Notes: generated from the sequence alone by a model not told the origin. A stretch of DNA of 64,000 nt from Bacteroidales bacterium UBA1794 (GCA_002315435.1 DCFW01000003.1:1-64000); one strand, 5' to 3'; positions 33,997 to 43,743 are shown, counted from the first letter of the stretch. Made by a program: numbers and translations.

Positions 33997-35715
33997 TTAC
34001 CAGAAATAGCAATAGAAGAGCACACATAATACGACTACACCAATTGTAGTTGCAACATCTGCTTTGCTCCAGCTTGCGCGGGTTTCTGCTTTTTGCTCCG
34101 GACTTTGAGTAAGGAATGTAATTCCTTTAAGTTGTTCTTCGCTGGCAGGTTGTGTAAAGAAACTTATCACAACCATCAGCAACATGGTGAAGAGCAATAG
34201 ATAGATACTGAACCATAACCAGTTAATATCCAAGAACCATTGCATGCAAGCAGGCTGAATGATTTTGATTGCCAAACGGGCCATACCGATGATGAAGCCG
34301 GTGATAATACCTATTTCACCTGCTTTCGGTGTAACCTTTTTGGTGAAGATTCCGAGGATAAATACAGCTGCAATAGCAGGAGCTAACAATGATTGTACTT
34401 CTTGTAAATATTGATAAAGTACACCACTCAAACTACGCATTACAGGAATCCATACAAGTCCTAATACAACAACAGCGATAGTTGCTACACGACCGATCCA
34501 CACAAGTTTTGCTTCACTTGCTTCGGGATGATAATGTTTGTAGAAGTCCATTGTAAATAGAGTTGCCGATGAATTAAAGTGAGCCGCAAGAGAAGTGACA
34601 AGTGCAGAAATGAAACCGATAGTAACAAATCCTTTCACACCCATAGGCAATACATATAATACCATCGAACCGAATGCTTCATCTGTTTGTGCCATATGAA
34701 ACCCACTGGCACCTTTGGCTTGTAAAGCTGCCGCAATCATACCTGGGATCAAGAACATGAATACAGGAAGAACCTTCAGGTAACCTGCAAAGATCGTACC
34801 CTTACGTGCTTGGTCCATGTTTTTGGCAGCAAGTACTCTTTGTACAATGTGTTGGTCGGTACACCAATACCAAAAGCCAATAATAGCAGCACCAAGAATA
34901 ACACCGACACCTGGATAAGCTCCAAATAAAGGATCTGAGGGATCGCTATGTATAAGGTGATTTGTACCGGATAACACTTTGGTTACTTGAGATGCACCTT
35001 CGCCTGATGTGACTGAGTGAGGGTTTTGTGCAAATAGAAGCATTTGGTGCCAACCATTTACAATTGATCCGTCGCCTAATGCATTCAATCCTAGAAACAG
35101 GACAAGGAATGCTCCGATGATAAGGATAGGAGTTTGGATGGAAGAGATGGTCATTACACCTTTCATTCCTCCAAAAACAGTGAAGACTCCGGTTATTGCA
35201 ACTAGTCCGATAGCACCATACCAGAAGGGTAGTCCTAAAAGACTTTCAAAGAATATACCACCTGTGAATGCTGTTACAGAAACTTTTGTTAGTACATAAC
35301 TAAGTAATGTAATGATAGACAAAGCGGAACTGGTGCCTCGCGTATAACGACGCATCAAAAATTCAGGCATTGTGAATACTCTGCTGTGTTCATAGAAAGG
35401 TACAAATACCCATCCTAGTACAAGAATCAACCAGCCTTGCATTTCCCAATGGGCCATAGCCATACCGGAACTTGCGCCTGCACCTGCAAGACCGACAAGA
35501 TGTTCTGAACCAATGTTGGCAGCAAAGATGGCAGCACCTACAGCAAACCATGTTTCATTACGACCTGACAGAAAGTAGTCACTACTAGTTTCGCCTCCTA
35601 ATTTGGCTTTTTTACTTTTTTGGATAGAACGGTATACAAGCCACGATACAATTCCTACACCAAGGGCTATGATAAGCCAGTCTAGTGGTTCAAATTGATG
35701 AGAATTCCAATTCAT
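33997..35715 (-). CDS. Sodium:solute symporter (SSS family), probable arabinose importer
   Basis: A 572-aa inner-membrane sodium symporter with about 14 hydrophobic segments. The family's SDYFLSGRNETWFAVGAAIFAANIGSEHLVGLAG block is near the N-terminus. It lies between the extracellular-type mutarotase and araR with gaps of 26 and 33 nt, so L-arabinose is the likely substrate, by context; the family also carries glucose, galactose and xylose. Confidence 0.9.
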   Translation of the reverse strand: MNWNSHQFEPLDWLIIALGVGIVSWLVYRSIQKSKKAKLGGETSSDYFLSGRNETWFAVGAAIFAANIGSEHLVGLAGAGASSGMAMAHWEMQGWLILVLGWVFVPFYEHSRVFTMPEFLMRRYTRGTSSALSIITLLSYVLTKVSVTAFTGGIFFESLLGLPFWYGAIGLVAITGVFTVFGGMKGVMTISSIQTPILIIGAFLVLFLGLNALGDGSIVNGWHQMLLFAQNPHSVTSGEGASQVTKVLSGTNHLIHSDPSDPLFGAYPGVGVILGAAIIGFWYWCTDQHIVQRVLAAKNMDQARKGTIFAGYLKVLPVFMFLIPGMIAAALQAKGASGFHMAQTDEAFGSMVLYVLPMGVKGFVTIGFISALVTSLAAHFNSSATLFTMDFYKHYHPEASEAKLVWIGRVATIAVVVLGLVWIPVMRSLSGVLYQYLQEVQSLLAPAIAAVFILGIFTKKVTPKAGEIGIITGFIIGMARLAIKIIQPACMQWFLDINWLWFSIYLLLFTMLLMVVISFFTQPASEEQLKGITFLTQSPEQKAETRASWSKADVATTIGVVVLCVLFYCYFW

Positions 35716-35741
35716 GATATTAGTTGTTACTTATTTTTTAT

Positions 35742-36881
35742 TTATTTTTGAATGCCGAATTTGAATATGCAATGGCTGTGATATGTCTTCCCTGGTTCTA
35801 ACACAGCTGAAGGCCATTGTGGTTTGTTGGGAGAATCAGGATAATGCTGTGTCTCCAAACATACAGAAGCACGTTTTTGATAAACTTTTCCTTTTTTACC
35901 TTTCGTCTTACCGTCAAGGAAGTTACCTGTATATACTTGTATTCCAGGTTCGTTAGTGTAAACTTCCAATGAGATTCCACTTACCGGTGAATATAATCTG
36001 GCAGCAACTTTCTTGATGTCGCCTTTCGTATTAAGTACCCAGTTGTGATCATATCCGTTGGCATTCTTGATTTGGACAAATGCCGAGTCGTTTATATCTT
36101 TCCCAACAGCTTTAGGGGTTGTGAAATCCATAGGAGTTCCTTTGACCGGTTTGATTTCTCCCGTGGTCATGAATGTATTGTCAACCGGAGTGTATTGGTC
36201 GGCATTTACATAAAGCACATTGTCTAAAGATAATTTATCAGGATCACCCGTTAAGTTGAAATAGGAGTGATTGGTCATGTTTATGATCGTCTTCTTGGTT
36301 GAAGTAGCTTCATAATTGATGTCGATAGAATTATCAGCAGTAAGTGTATAAGTCACAGTAGCTGTTACAGCTCCAGGGAAGTTCATATCCCCATCCGGAG
36401 AGTGTCTTACCATTTTTATTGTAGTATCGTTTACTTGGGTTCCTTCGTAAACTTGATATTGCCATCCTTGTGGACCTCCATGCAAACAATGGCCGAAATT
36501 GTTGATAGGCAACTGTATTAGTTTCCCGTCCAATTTGAATTGACCTTTGTTTATTCTATTAGCATATCTACCGATAGCTGATCCAAAGTCACTAGGTATT
36601 TTCACGTAATCAGCTACACTGTCGAATCCAAGAACAACATCTTGCATTTTGCCGTTCTTGTCAGGCACCATAATTGAAACAATGCGACCACCGAAATTGG
36701 TGATACATACTTCCATTCCCTTTTTGTTTTTCATCACAAAAAGTTGGGTTTGCTTGCCTTTAACCTCCTTTTTGAAGTTCTCAGGATTTAGTCCTGAATC
36801 CGTCAAATTAGATTGAGGCTTCATTGAACAACCTGCCAAAATCATAGCAGCCAGTCCCATTGTAAATACTAATTTTTTCAT
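35742..36881 (-). CDS. Aldose 1-epimerase, lipoprotein form
   Basis: A 379-aa mutarotase that interconverts sugar anomers. The start at 36881 gives a lipoprotein signal with lipobox ILAGC (Cys18). The catalytic HC/NH region (NNFGHCLHGGPQGW), TNHSYFNLTGD and ANGYDHNWVL are present with conserved histidines, and Glu in CLETQHYPDSPN is the base. It is the first gene of the arabinose operon and would act at the membrane surface facing the periplasm, before uptake. The cytosolic paralogue at 39825 belongs to the galactose operon. Confidence 0.92.
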   Translation of the reverse strand: MKKLVFTMGLAAMILAGCSMKPQSNLTDSGLNPENFKKEVKGKQTQLFVMKNKKGMEVCITNFGGRIVSIMVPDKNGKMQDVVLGFDSVADYVKIPSDFGSAIGRYANRINKGQFKLDGKLIQLPINNFGHCLHGGPQGWQYQVYEGTQVNDTTIKMVRHSPDGDMNFPGAVTATVTYTLTADNSIDINYEATSTKKTIINMTNHSYFNLTGDPDKLSLDNVLYVNADQYTPVDNTFMTTGEIKPVKGTPMDFTTPKAVGKDINDSAFVQIKNANGYDHNWVLNTKGDIKKVAARLYSPVSGISLEVYTNEPGIQVYTGNFLDGKTKGKKGKVYQKRASVCLETQHYPDSPNKPQWPSAVLEPGKTYHSHCIFKFGIQK

Positions 36882-36908
36882 GTTCTCCAACGGTATAAAA
36901 AAGTTTTG

Positions 36909-36925
36909 AGTGTAAAAGTAACACT
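36909..36925 (-). promoter_or_regulatory. Arabinose operon operator O1 over the -7 box
   Basis: AGTGT-N7-ACACT. Its centre carries TACTTTTA on the minus strand (36912-36919), one base off TAnnTTTG, so a bound regulator would cover the promoter. An identical-design site lies 74 bp upstream. AraR is the natural candidate. Confidence 0.6.
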
Positions 36926-36982
36926 TATCACTTTTGGTTGTATCTTTTTATTGTATGTTATTGAACATGAATTAGGTACAAA

Positions 36983-36999
36983 AGTGTATTTTGTACACT
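36983..36999 (-). promoter_or_regulatory. Arabinose operon operator O2
   Basis: A second AGTGT-N7-ACACT, 74 bp from O1 (about seven helical turns). It overlaps another inverted repeat, GTACAAAA-N5-TTTTGTAC at 36976-36996. Confidence 0.6.
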
Positions 37000-37117
37000 T
37001 ATTTTAACTATTTGTATACTGAAATGATCTTTTATTGCTTGTTGCAAAACGAGAGATTACCCCTTTGCATTTTATGAAATCGTTAGGGCCTATTTTCTGT
37101 CTTGTAATGGGCAAACT

Positions 37118-37205
37118 CATTTCTTACCTTGGTGGAAAATGATTCTTACCAAGGTGAAAAACATTTCTTACCTTGGTGGAAAACATTTTCTACAATTGTA
37201 AAAAT
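37118..37205. repeat. Array B: four 22-bp palindromic units
   Basis: Units start at 37118, 37140, 37162 and 37184. The first and third are identical (CATTTCTTACCTTGGTGGAAAA), the second has TTACCAAGGTGAA, and the fourth returns to the TTTTCTACAATTGTAAAA type seen in arrays A and C. Period and unit number equal those arrays. Confidence 0.8.
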
Positions 37206-37232
37206 ATCTTTTTGATTAATGCATTTCGAGGA

Positions 37233-37276
37233 AAGCAGGTTAGCAATTCGAAATAAGCAGGTTAGCAATCGCTTCT
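37233..37276. repeat. Two further 22-bp-spaced direct repeats
   Basis: AAGCAGGTTAGCAAT occurs at 37233 and again at 37255, exactly 22 bp apart, 27 bp after array B. Confidence 0.75.
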
Positions 37277-37315
37277 TTCTCAGGGAGTATCAGGGCTTTT
37301 ACAAGCATACAAAAA

Positions 37316-37345
37316 AGAGGAGATGCCGTTACAGACATCTCCTCT
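37316..37345 (-). terminator. Terminator of the galactose operon
   Basis: AGAGGAGATG (37316-37325) pairs with CATCTCCTCT (37336-37345) and is followed on the minus strand by a T-run. Confidence 0.85.
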
Positions 37346-37369
37346 CATCCTATATAAATAAGGTATACT

Positions 37370-38521
37370 TTAAATCAACTTTCTAGAGCCGTCGCTTACT
37401 ACCACGTCGTATATCTTCGGATAACGTCCGAATTTAGTGTTGTAGCTTTCTTTTGCATCGGCAATAAACTTGTCGTACAATTCATCCTTAACCAAGTTGA
37501 TTGTACAACCTCCGAAGCCGCCACCCATTACACGTGAGCCGGTCACTCCGTCTTTTTTGGCAATATCATTCAGGAAGTCAAGTTCAACACAGCTAACTTC
37601 ATATAGTTTGCTTAGTCCTTCATGAGTCTCATACATTTTCTTACCGACTGTTTCGTAGTCGCCTTTTTCCAAAGCGTCACAAACGTCAAGTACACGTTGA
37701 ATCTCTTCAACCACGTATTCAGCACGCATGAAGTCTTCTTCACTTACTTCGCCTTTAACTTCGTTAAGCATTTTCATGTCGACATCACGCAAGAACTCAA
37801 CGTGAGGATGCTTCTTTTGCAAAGCAGCTACAACTGCTTCGCAGCTTTGGCGACGCTTGTTGTATGCAGACGAAGCAAGTTCGTGTTTTACAACTGAGTC
37901 AACCAATACCAATTTGTATCCTTTAGGGTTGAATGGGAAATATTTGTATTCCAATGAACGGCAATCCAAGCGAATCAAACTTCCGGCTTTACCGAAAACT
38001 GAAGCAAATTGGTCCATGATACCACAATTCACGCCTACATAGTTGTGTTCTGTAGCTTGTCCCACTTTGGCTAATTCGAACTTGTCGATATTGCCATTGA
38101 ATAGATCGTTCAATGCAAATGCATAGGTACTTTCAAGTGCTGCAGATGATGACATACCTGCGCCCAAAGGAACATCTCCTGAGAATGCTGTGTTGAAGCC
38201 TTCAACTTTAACACCTCTTTTGATCATCTCACGACAAACACCAAATATATATTTTGCCCAACTAGCTTTGGGTGCATCTTTCTCTTCCAAACCGAATTCA
38301 ACGAAGTCTTTTAAATCAATTGAATAAGCCAGGACTTTCTTAGTGCCGTTTGGTTTGATTTCAGCAATCATACCTTTGTCAATAGCTCCTGGAAAGACGA
38401 AACCTCCATTATAATCAGTATGTTCTCCAATTAAATTGATACGTCCCGGTGATGCATACACTGATCCTGTTTGTCCGTCGAAATGCTTGATAAAGCGGTT
38501 CCTTACTGTTTCTATATCCAT
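37370..38521 (-). CDS. galK: Galactokinase
   Basis: A 383-aa GHMP kinase that makes galactose-1-phosphate. SPGRINLIGEHTDYNGGFVFPGAI is the galactose-binding signature, PLGAGMSSSAALE the ATP loop, and GSRVMGGGFGGCTINLV the third GHMP motif. Full length. It is last in a galM-transporter-galK operon. No galT is nearby. Confidence 0.96.
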   Translation of the reverse strand: MDIETVRNRFIKHFDGQTGSVYASPGRINLIGEHTDYNGGFVFPGAIDKGMIAEIKPNGTKKVLAYSIDLKDFVEFGLEEKDAPKASWAKYIFGVCREMIKRGVKVEGFNTAFSGDVPLGAGMSSSAALESTYAFALNDLFNGNIDKFELAKVGQATEHNYVGVNCGIMDQFASVFGKAGSLIRLDCRSLEYKYFPFNPKGYKLVLVDSVVKHELASSAYNKRRQSCEAVVAALQKKHPHVEFLRDVDMKMLNEVKGEVSEEDFMRAEYVVEEIQRVLDVCDALEKGDYETVGKKMYETHEGLSKLYEVSCVELDFLNDIAKKDGVTGSRVMGGGFGGCTINLVKDELYDKFIADAKESYNTKFGRYPKIYDVVVSDGSRKLI

Positions 38522-38548
38522 GGTTCTCTTTTTTATTAGATTAATAAT

Positions 38549-39769
38549 TTATGCTGTTCTGATTTTTGATCCGAAGAAATTAAACCAGAGAATGTATGCA
38601 TAGTATATAAATAATGTGCAAATAGCGACGGTCAAACCAATGTTGTCAACAATAGCTCCCATCATAGGCATTAAAATAGCCGCTCCGATTACACCGGTGT
38701 TGATGACTCCTGATGCTGCTTTGGTGTTTGGTCCAAGGTCTGCAAGACCAAGGTTGAATATCAAAGGCCACATTACTGAGTGGAACAAACCTGTTGCGAT
38801 CATTGCGTAAATTGATAATTTGCCCGGAACGAAGAATGACAATAGTACGCAGAATGCGGCTGCACCAAGGCAGAAACCTAGAATCTGACGTGGTTTGAAT
38901 TTGCTCAACAATGCTGTTCCAAGTGCACGACCGATTAACAAACCTGTCCAGTAGAATGCAAGTAATTGAGTGGGTTCGAACTGACCGATTGCGCCCAATG
39001 CTTGTAAATGACGGATCTTGGCAGGTAACAAACTAGGTATACCGATTTCAACACCCATATAGGTGAAGATTGCCAAACCGCACAAATATACGTGAGGATA
39101 TTTGAATACGCTGCTCTTGTATGTTTTGCCTTCATCAAATGCTTGTTCGCCTTCATTGATTGAAGGCAACTTGATGAATGTAAGAATTACACACAATACT
39201 ATCGTGAATATACCCAAGCCTAAGAAAGGGAATTTGATAGATGATGCATTGTAGCCTTGACTACCTGATACAATAAGGAATGATACAAAGATAGGAGCAA
39301 TAGCTGTTGCAAGTGAATTAAATGTTTGGCTCAATGTCATGCGGAATGCTCCTTTTTCGGGAGCTCCAAGTACCATTACATATGGGTTTGAAACCAACTG
39401 CAACAACACAATACCGATTGCTACACAGAACATGCACATCAGATAAACCGGGTAGATTTCTGTGGAACCAGCAAAAGCTCCGATGCCAATGAAGTTGAGC
39501 ACAAAGCCGAAAGCAATTACTGCCAAACCTAAGACTAGTGTAGCTTTATATCCTAATTTTTTCATTAATAATGCAAGTGGAACAGACAGTATGTATGCTC
39601 CGTAGAAAGCAGTATTAACTAATTGACCTTGTGATTCGGACAGATGAAATGTTTGTTTGCAAAAGTCGATCATCGAGTTGTTCATCGTGGTGATGAATCC
39701 CAAGAGAAAGCAAACGACAATTACTACTGCCAGTGCAAATGAGTAATTTTGATTTTGTTCTTGTTTCAT
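38549..39769 (-). CDS. gluP: Glucose/galactose MFS transporter (FucP/GluP family)
   Basis: A 406-aa major-facilitator permease with 12 predicted helices. The N-terminal FALAVVIVVCFLLGFITTMNNSMIDFCKQTFHLSESQGQLVNTAFYGAYILSVP region and the SNPYVMVLGAPEKGAFRMTLSQTFNSLATAIAPIF block are typical of the sugar:H+ symporters FucP/GluP. Context (galactose mutarotase and galK on either side) suggests galactose or glucose. Confidence 0.92.
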   Translation of the reverse strand: MKQEQNQNYSFALAVVIVVCFLLGFITTMNNSMIDFCKQTFHLSESQGQLVNTAFYGAYILSVPLALLMKKLGYKATLVLGLAVIAFGFVLNFIGIGAFAGSTEIYPVYLMCMFCVAIGIVLLQLVSNPYVMVLGAPEKGAFRMTLSQTFNSLATAIAPIFVSFLIVSGSQGYNASSIKFPFLGLGIFTIVLCVILTFIKLPSINEGEQAFDEGKTYKSSVFKYPHVYLCGLAIFTYMGVEIGIPSLLPAKIRHLQALGAIGQFEPTQLLAFYWTGLLIGRALGTALLSKFKPRQILGFCLGAAAFCVLLSFFVPGKLSIYAMIATGLFHSVMWPLIFNLGLADLGPNTKAASGVINTGVIGAAILMPMMGAIVDNIGLTVAICTLFIYYAYILWFNFFGSKIRTA

Positions 39770-39824
39770 GATAAAAGGGGGTTCTTTTTGATTTGTTAAT
39801 CAGGTGTTATAGATTCTTCTGTGA

Positions 39825-40916
39825 TTATTTTTCTACGCCGAACTTATAGATGGTCACTTGCTTGTATTCCTTTCCGGGAGTCAAGATACATGAAGGGAAG
39901 TGTGCATTGTTAGGTGAATCCGGAAAGTGTTGAGCTTCAAAGCAAATAGCGCTTCTTGATGGATAGGTAGCTCCATGTGTTCCTTCAAAGCCATTCAACC
40001 AGTTTCCTGTATAGAGTTGAACGCCCGGTTCGGTTGTATATACTTCCATGTATCTACGACTTAACGGTTCAATGCATTTAGCTGCAAGTGCAAGTTCTTC
40101 CGGTTCTTTTTTCAGAACAAAGCAGTGGTCGTATCCGGCTCCGTTTTTAATTTGAATGTTGCCCTTATCGTTAATACGGTCTCCAACAACGTGTGGTTTT
40201 CTGAAATCAAAAGGAGTGTTATCTACTTTTAAAATTTCTCCGGTAGGGATAGATGTATCGTCCGTAGGAATGTAATAGTCAGCATTGATGGTCAAGATAT
40301 TGTTTAATACTGTAGGAGTAGGGTTTGCTATACCTGCCAGATTAAAGAACCCATGATTGGTGAGGTTGATGATCGTTGTTTTGTCCGTTGTGGCTTTGTA
40401 TGAGATGATGAATTCATTGACATCTGTGAGTGTGTATGTCATCATTACTTCCACTTTTCCCGGGAACCCCATTTCACCATCTTCTGATGTCAGCGTAAAT
40501 TCAACTGCATGTTCGTTCTTTTGGCGAGCATCCCATACTTTTTTGTGAAATCCTTCAGGACCTCCGTGCAAGCTGTTCGGACCATTGTTTATAGGAAGTG
40601 AGTACTCCTTACCTTTTAAAGTGAATTTGCCTTTACAAATTCTGTTGCCATACCTACCGATTGTAGTGCTTAGGAACTGTTCCGGACTATTAATTACTCC
40701 GTCAATAGTATCATGTCCTAAAATGACATTGTCGTATTTCCCGTTTTTATCGGGTGTCATAATAGCAACTATTGCACATCCATAATTTGTTACAGCAATC
40801 TCCAATCCATTAGGATTCTTGAGAAGATATAAGTCTGTTTGTTTACCGTCTATCGTTTTTTGAAAGTCTCTCCGTTTTAATCCGGTGAGGTTCTTGCTTG
40901 AACTTGTGTTATTCAT
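39825..40916 (-). CDS. galM: Aldose 1-epimerase, cytoplasmic (galactose mutarotase)
   Basis: A 363-aa mutarotase without a signal peptide. It shares the histidine and Glu motifs of the paralogue at 35742 (NNGPNSLHGGPEGFHKK, TNHGFFNLAG, GAGYDHCFVL, CFEAQHFPDSPNNAHFPSC). It heads the galactose operon and supplies alpha-galactose to GalK. Upstream (40917-41007) I see only a one-mismatch -7 candidate. Confidence 0.93.
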   Translation of the reverse strand: MNNTSSSKNLTGLKRRDFQKTIDGKQTDLYLLKNPNGLEIAVTNYGCAIVAIMTPDKNGKYDNVILGHDTIDGVINSPEQFLSTTIGRYGNRICKGKFTLKGKEYSLPINNGPNSLHGGPEGFHKKVWDARQKNEHAVEFTLTSEDGEMGFPGKVEVMMTYTLTDVNEFIISYKATTDKTTIINLTNHGFFNLAGIANPTPTVLNNILTINADYYIPTDDTSIPTGEILKVDNTPFDFRKPHVVGDRINDKGNIQIKNGAGYDHCFVLKKEPEELALAAKCIEPLSRRYMEVYTTEPGVQLYTGNWLNGFEGTHGATYPSRSAICFEAQHFPDSPNNAHFPSCILTPGKEYKQVTIYKFGVEK

Positions 40917-41007
40917 GGGTTTATAAATATGTTATAATTAATTTATTGCAAATAAAATCATTTCTTTTAATAAACGCAATGATTATTCTCAAAAAAAACA
41001 TTTTTGT

Positions 41008-41376
41008 TTAAGAAAGTTTGTTTCTTCCTTTTCCTTTCTCTTTCTTTTCAAGATATGGAATTCTATAAGCTGCGTAAAGCTCAAGTATTGCTGCAAATGT
41101 AAGACAGAGAACCCATGTTGTACCAGGAAGTAAAAACATAACAACGCCTGTGGCAATCAGCATAACCCCTCCGAAGAGCTGTTGTCTGTGTAGTCTTCTT
41201 AGTGAAACCGTTGCATCGTTATAGGGAATAAAGCATTGGCATATCGCCACAATTATCGCACCGGCAGTAAATACAAATGGAGCTTTCTCATGGAAAGAAT
41301 GTAAGGCATACATCATAGCTCCAGCCAACACTAGTAAAGTGCCAGCCATGAATATGCCTGATAAATATTTTTTCAT
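41008..41376 (-). CDS. Small membrane protein, unknown function
   Basis: A 122-aa protein with four hydrophobic segments (SGIFMAGTLLVLAGAMMYAL, FVFTAGAIIVAICQCFI, FGGVMLIATGVVMFLLP, WVLCLTFAAILELYAAY) and a basic C-terminus. It overlaps the upstream DivIC/FtsB-like gene by one base, so the two are co-translated. I do not recognise its family; the genomic link to a division protein is the only hint. Confidence 0.7.
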   Translation of the reverse strand: MKKYLSGIFMAGTLLVLAGAMMYALHSFHEKAPFVFTAGAIIVAICQCFIPYNDATVSLRRLHRQQLFGGVMLIATGVVMFLLPGTTWVLCLTFAAILELYAAYRIPYLEKKEKGKGRNKLS

Positions 41377-41711
41377 TATTCTTGATTGTTTTCTTGTTGT
41401 TGCTTTTTCATGTCATCTTCGAATACATAAATATCTTCAAGCGAATCTTTCATGAAATATCGTTCTCGTGCAATTTTCTCTATAGTTCGAGGATTAGAAT
41501 TGAGTTGGTTTAGTTTACGAGTATCGTTATTGTACTGTACTTGGTATTTGGTTATTTGACTTCCTAGTGTTACTAGTTTCCATTGGTTCATTACCCGTTG
41601 CAGTACACTGCTATCACCTACGAATCCTATTATTACAACGAAGAATGCCGACGTAATGATGTATTTGTGTCGACAAACAAATGATATTTTTGCTTGTAAT
41701 TTCAGGTTCAT
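41376..41711 (-). CDS. Septum formation initiator (DivIC/FtsB family)
   Basis: A 111-aa bitopic membrane protein: a basic cytoplasmic stretch, one transmembrane helix (IITSAFFVVIIGFVG), a coiled coil (QITKYQVQYNNDTRKLNQL) and the family motif around PRTIEKIARERYFMKDSLEDIYVF. FtsB/DivIC partners with FtsL-type proteins at the division site. It has its own -7 element, divergent from dnaX. Confidence 0.88.
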   Translation of the reverse strand: MNLKLQAKISFVCRHKYIITSAFFVVIIGFVGDSSVLQRVMNQWKLVTLGSQITKYQVQYNNDTRKLNQLNSNPRTIEKIARERYFMKDSLEDIYVFEDDMKKQQQENNQE

Positions 41712-41734
41712 TCTTTTCTTATTTAATTACAAAG

Positions 41735-41742
41735 CAAAGATA
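41735..41742 (-). promoter_or_regulatory. -7 element of the divIC/ftsB-like gene
   Basis: TATCTTTG on the minus strand, followed by C, 23 nt before the ATG. Confidence 0.6.
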
Positions 41743-41785
41743 CAATTAAAATGGAATGTGTGTTTAAAAAATCAATGTTTTTGTT

Positions 41786-41793
41786 TATTTTTG
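41786..41793 (+). promoter_or_regulatory. -7 element of dnaX
   Basis: TATTTTTG followed by C, 19 nt before the dnaX ATG. It is divergent from the divIC-like promoter. Confidence 0.6.
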
Positions 41794-41812
41794 CGCAAAG
41801 AAAAATTGATAT

Positions 41813-43567
41813 ATGGATAATTATATAGTTTCGGCACGTAAATATCGTCCTCAGACATTCGACTCGGTTGTAGGTCAATCGTCATTGACTACTACATTGA
41901 AGAATGCCATAAGTTCAGGACGTTTGGCACATGCTTATTTGTTTTGCGGACCTCGCGGAGTGGGGAAAACAACTTGTGCACGTATTTTTGCAAAGACCAT
42001 TAATTGCATGAATCCTCACGAAAACGGTGAAGCATGTGATGAATGTGAATCATGCAAAGCCTTTAATGAGCAGCGTTCATTGAATATTCAAGAGCTGGAT
42101 GCTGCCAGCAACAATAGTGTGGAGGATATCAAGCAACTTATGGAGCAGACCAGGATACCGCCACAAATCGGCAAGTATAAGGTTTTTATTATTGATGAGG
42201 TACATATGCTGTCATCCCAAGCATTCAATGCCTTTCTGAAAACGCTGGAAGAGCCTCCTGCATATGTTGTTTTTATTTTAGCAACGACCGAGAAACATAA
42301 AATTCTGCCGACTATTATATCACGTTGTCAGGTTTATGATTTCAATCCAATGGAAGCTACTGATATCATAGAGCATCTTGAGTATGTGGCAAAAAACGAA
42401 AACATTGAATATGAACCCGAAGCGCTTAATGTGATTGCACAAAAAGCAAATGGGGGAATGCGCGATGCACTTTCTATATTCGATCAGGTAGTAAGTTTTA
42501 CAAAAGGTAAGGTTACCTATAAAGATACGATATCAGATCTGAATGTCCTTGATTATGAATATTACTTTAAATTGACAGAAGCGTTTCTTTCAAATAGAAT
42601 ACCTGATGTTTTGCTTGTCTTTGATGAAGTGCTAAGCAGAGGTTTTGATGCGTCTCATTTTATGGATGGACTTGGACGTCATTTTAGAGATTTGTTGGTA
42701 AGTCGTGATGAGTCGACGTTGCCTTTATTAAAAGTGGGGCAGAGCATGCGTGAGCGTTATAAAACCCAGGCTGCAAAGTGTGCTCCCAAATTTCTGTTCA
42801 AAGCATTGAAGCTCTGTAACAATTGTGAAATCAATTATCGTGCAAGTAATAACAAGAGATTTCTTGTTGAGGTAACGTTGATACAATTGGCTCAAGTGAC
42901 CGATGAGAAAAGTGATGAAGGCTCCGGGCGTCAGCCCACACAAATTATAAAACCCATATTTACACAACAACCCGATGCTAAGCAACAGGTTATTGAAGCT
43001 GTACAAGAACAGCCAAAGAGTGCAGCCCCTCATCGTAGTCCAATTGTTGCAGAAACTAAGAGAAATAGTATTCCTACTATTAAAGGACTTGGTGCTATAC
43101 CTGGAGTTTCGTTGAAACAGGCTGTGAAAGAGAATGCTGCTGAGCCGGTAAGGAATAATCAGAATACGTCGCAGAATGTAGCTGTTGTTCAGGAAGATCA
43201 TGTAGTGACTGAACAGGATGTAAATGTTTGTTGGCGAGAATATACCAATAGCTTACCACAAGCTCAAAGTGCATTGGCCGGTAGGATGAAAGCAATGCAA
43301 ATAAAGTCGCTTGATGATAATAACGAAGAGCTTGAAGTAGTTGTAAACAATACTATTGCTGAAAAAGACCTGCGCACTGCTATGCCGTCCATTTTATTGT
43401 TCTTACGACGTAAGTTGGCGAATTCAAAATTGAATATAACAATAAGAGTAAGGGAAAACACGGACCAGCCACAAGCATTTACTCGTCCTGAGAAGTTTGC
43501 TTCAATGGTAAAGAAGAATCCGGCTTTAGGACAATTAAAAGACTTTTTTGATTTAGAATTCTGCTGA
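41813..43567 (+). CDS. dnaX: DNA polymerase III subunit gamma/tau
   Basis: A 584-aa clamp-loader ATPase. Walker A (CGPRGVGKTT), a zinc-binding cysteine set (CMNPHENGEACDECESC), DEVHMLSSQAFNAFLKTLEEPP and the SRC sensor motif are all present in the first 180 residues. Domain III follows, then a low-complexity Gln/Pro region from about 390 and a tau-like C-terminal domain. No frameshift slippery site stands out, so a tau-only product is likely, as commonly assumed in this phylum. Confidence 0.95.
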   Translation: MDNYIVSARKYRPQTFDSVVGQSSLTTTLKNAISSGRLAHAYLFCGPRGVGKTTCARIFAKTINCMNPHENGEACDECESCKAFNEQRSLNIQELDAASNNSVEDIKQLMEQTRIPPQIGKYKVFIIDEVHMLSSQAFNAFLKTLEEPPAYVVFILATTEKHKILPTIISRCQVYDFNPMEATDIIEHLEYVAKNENIEYEPEALNVIAQKANGGMRDALSIFDQVVSFTKGKVTYKDTISDLNVLDYEYYFKLTEAFLSNRIPDVLLVFDEVLSRGFDASHFMDGLGRHFRDLLVSRDESTLPLLKVGQSMRERYKTQAAKCAPKFLFKALKLCNNCEINYRASNNKRFLVEVTLIQLAQVTDEKSDEGSGRQPTQIIKPIFTQQPDAKQQVIEAVQEQPKSAAPHRSPIVAETKRNSIPTIKGLGAIPGVSLKQAVKENAAEPVRNNQNTSQNVAVVQEDHVVTEQDVNVCWREYTNSLPQAQSALAGRMKAMQIKSLDDNNEELEVVVNNTIAEKDLRTAMPSILLFLRRKLANSKLNITIRVRENTDQPQAFTRPEKFASMVKKNPALGQLKDFFDLEFC

Positions 43568-43728
43568 TAAAAAAAGAAAAAGTATTGAATGTAAGGAAAC
43601 GAATAGGATGAATATATCCTTATGGGTTTCTTGTTCGGGCTTTAAATGAGAACCATGGGATGATACAGATGGATTAGATTTAGGTGTTGTGTTATATATA
43701 AATGGGATTGAATGTTGATATAATTTAG

Positions 43729-43743
43729 TGTGGCTTTGCTCAA
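43729..43743 (+). repeat. 15-bp direct repeat TGTGGCTTTGCTCAA, copy 1
   Basis: Identical to 48344-48358; upstream flanks share TTGATA. The pair brackets the GH25 and methylmalonyl-CoA genes. Confidence 0.6.

Larger units (their letters stand above)
37000..37315. other. Gene-free stretch between operator O2 and the galK terminator
   Basis: It contains array B (37118-37205) and a pair of 22-bp direct repeats (37233-37276). No open frame is supported. Confidence 0.6.
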
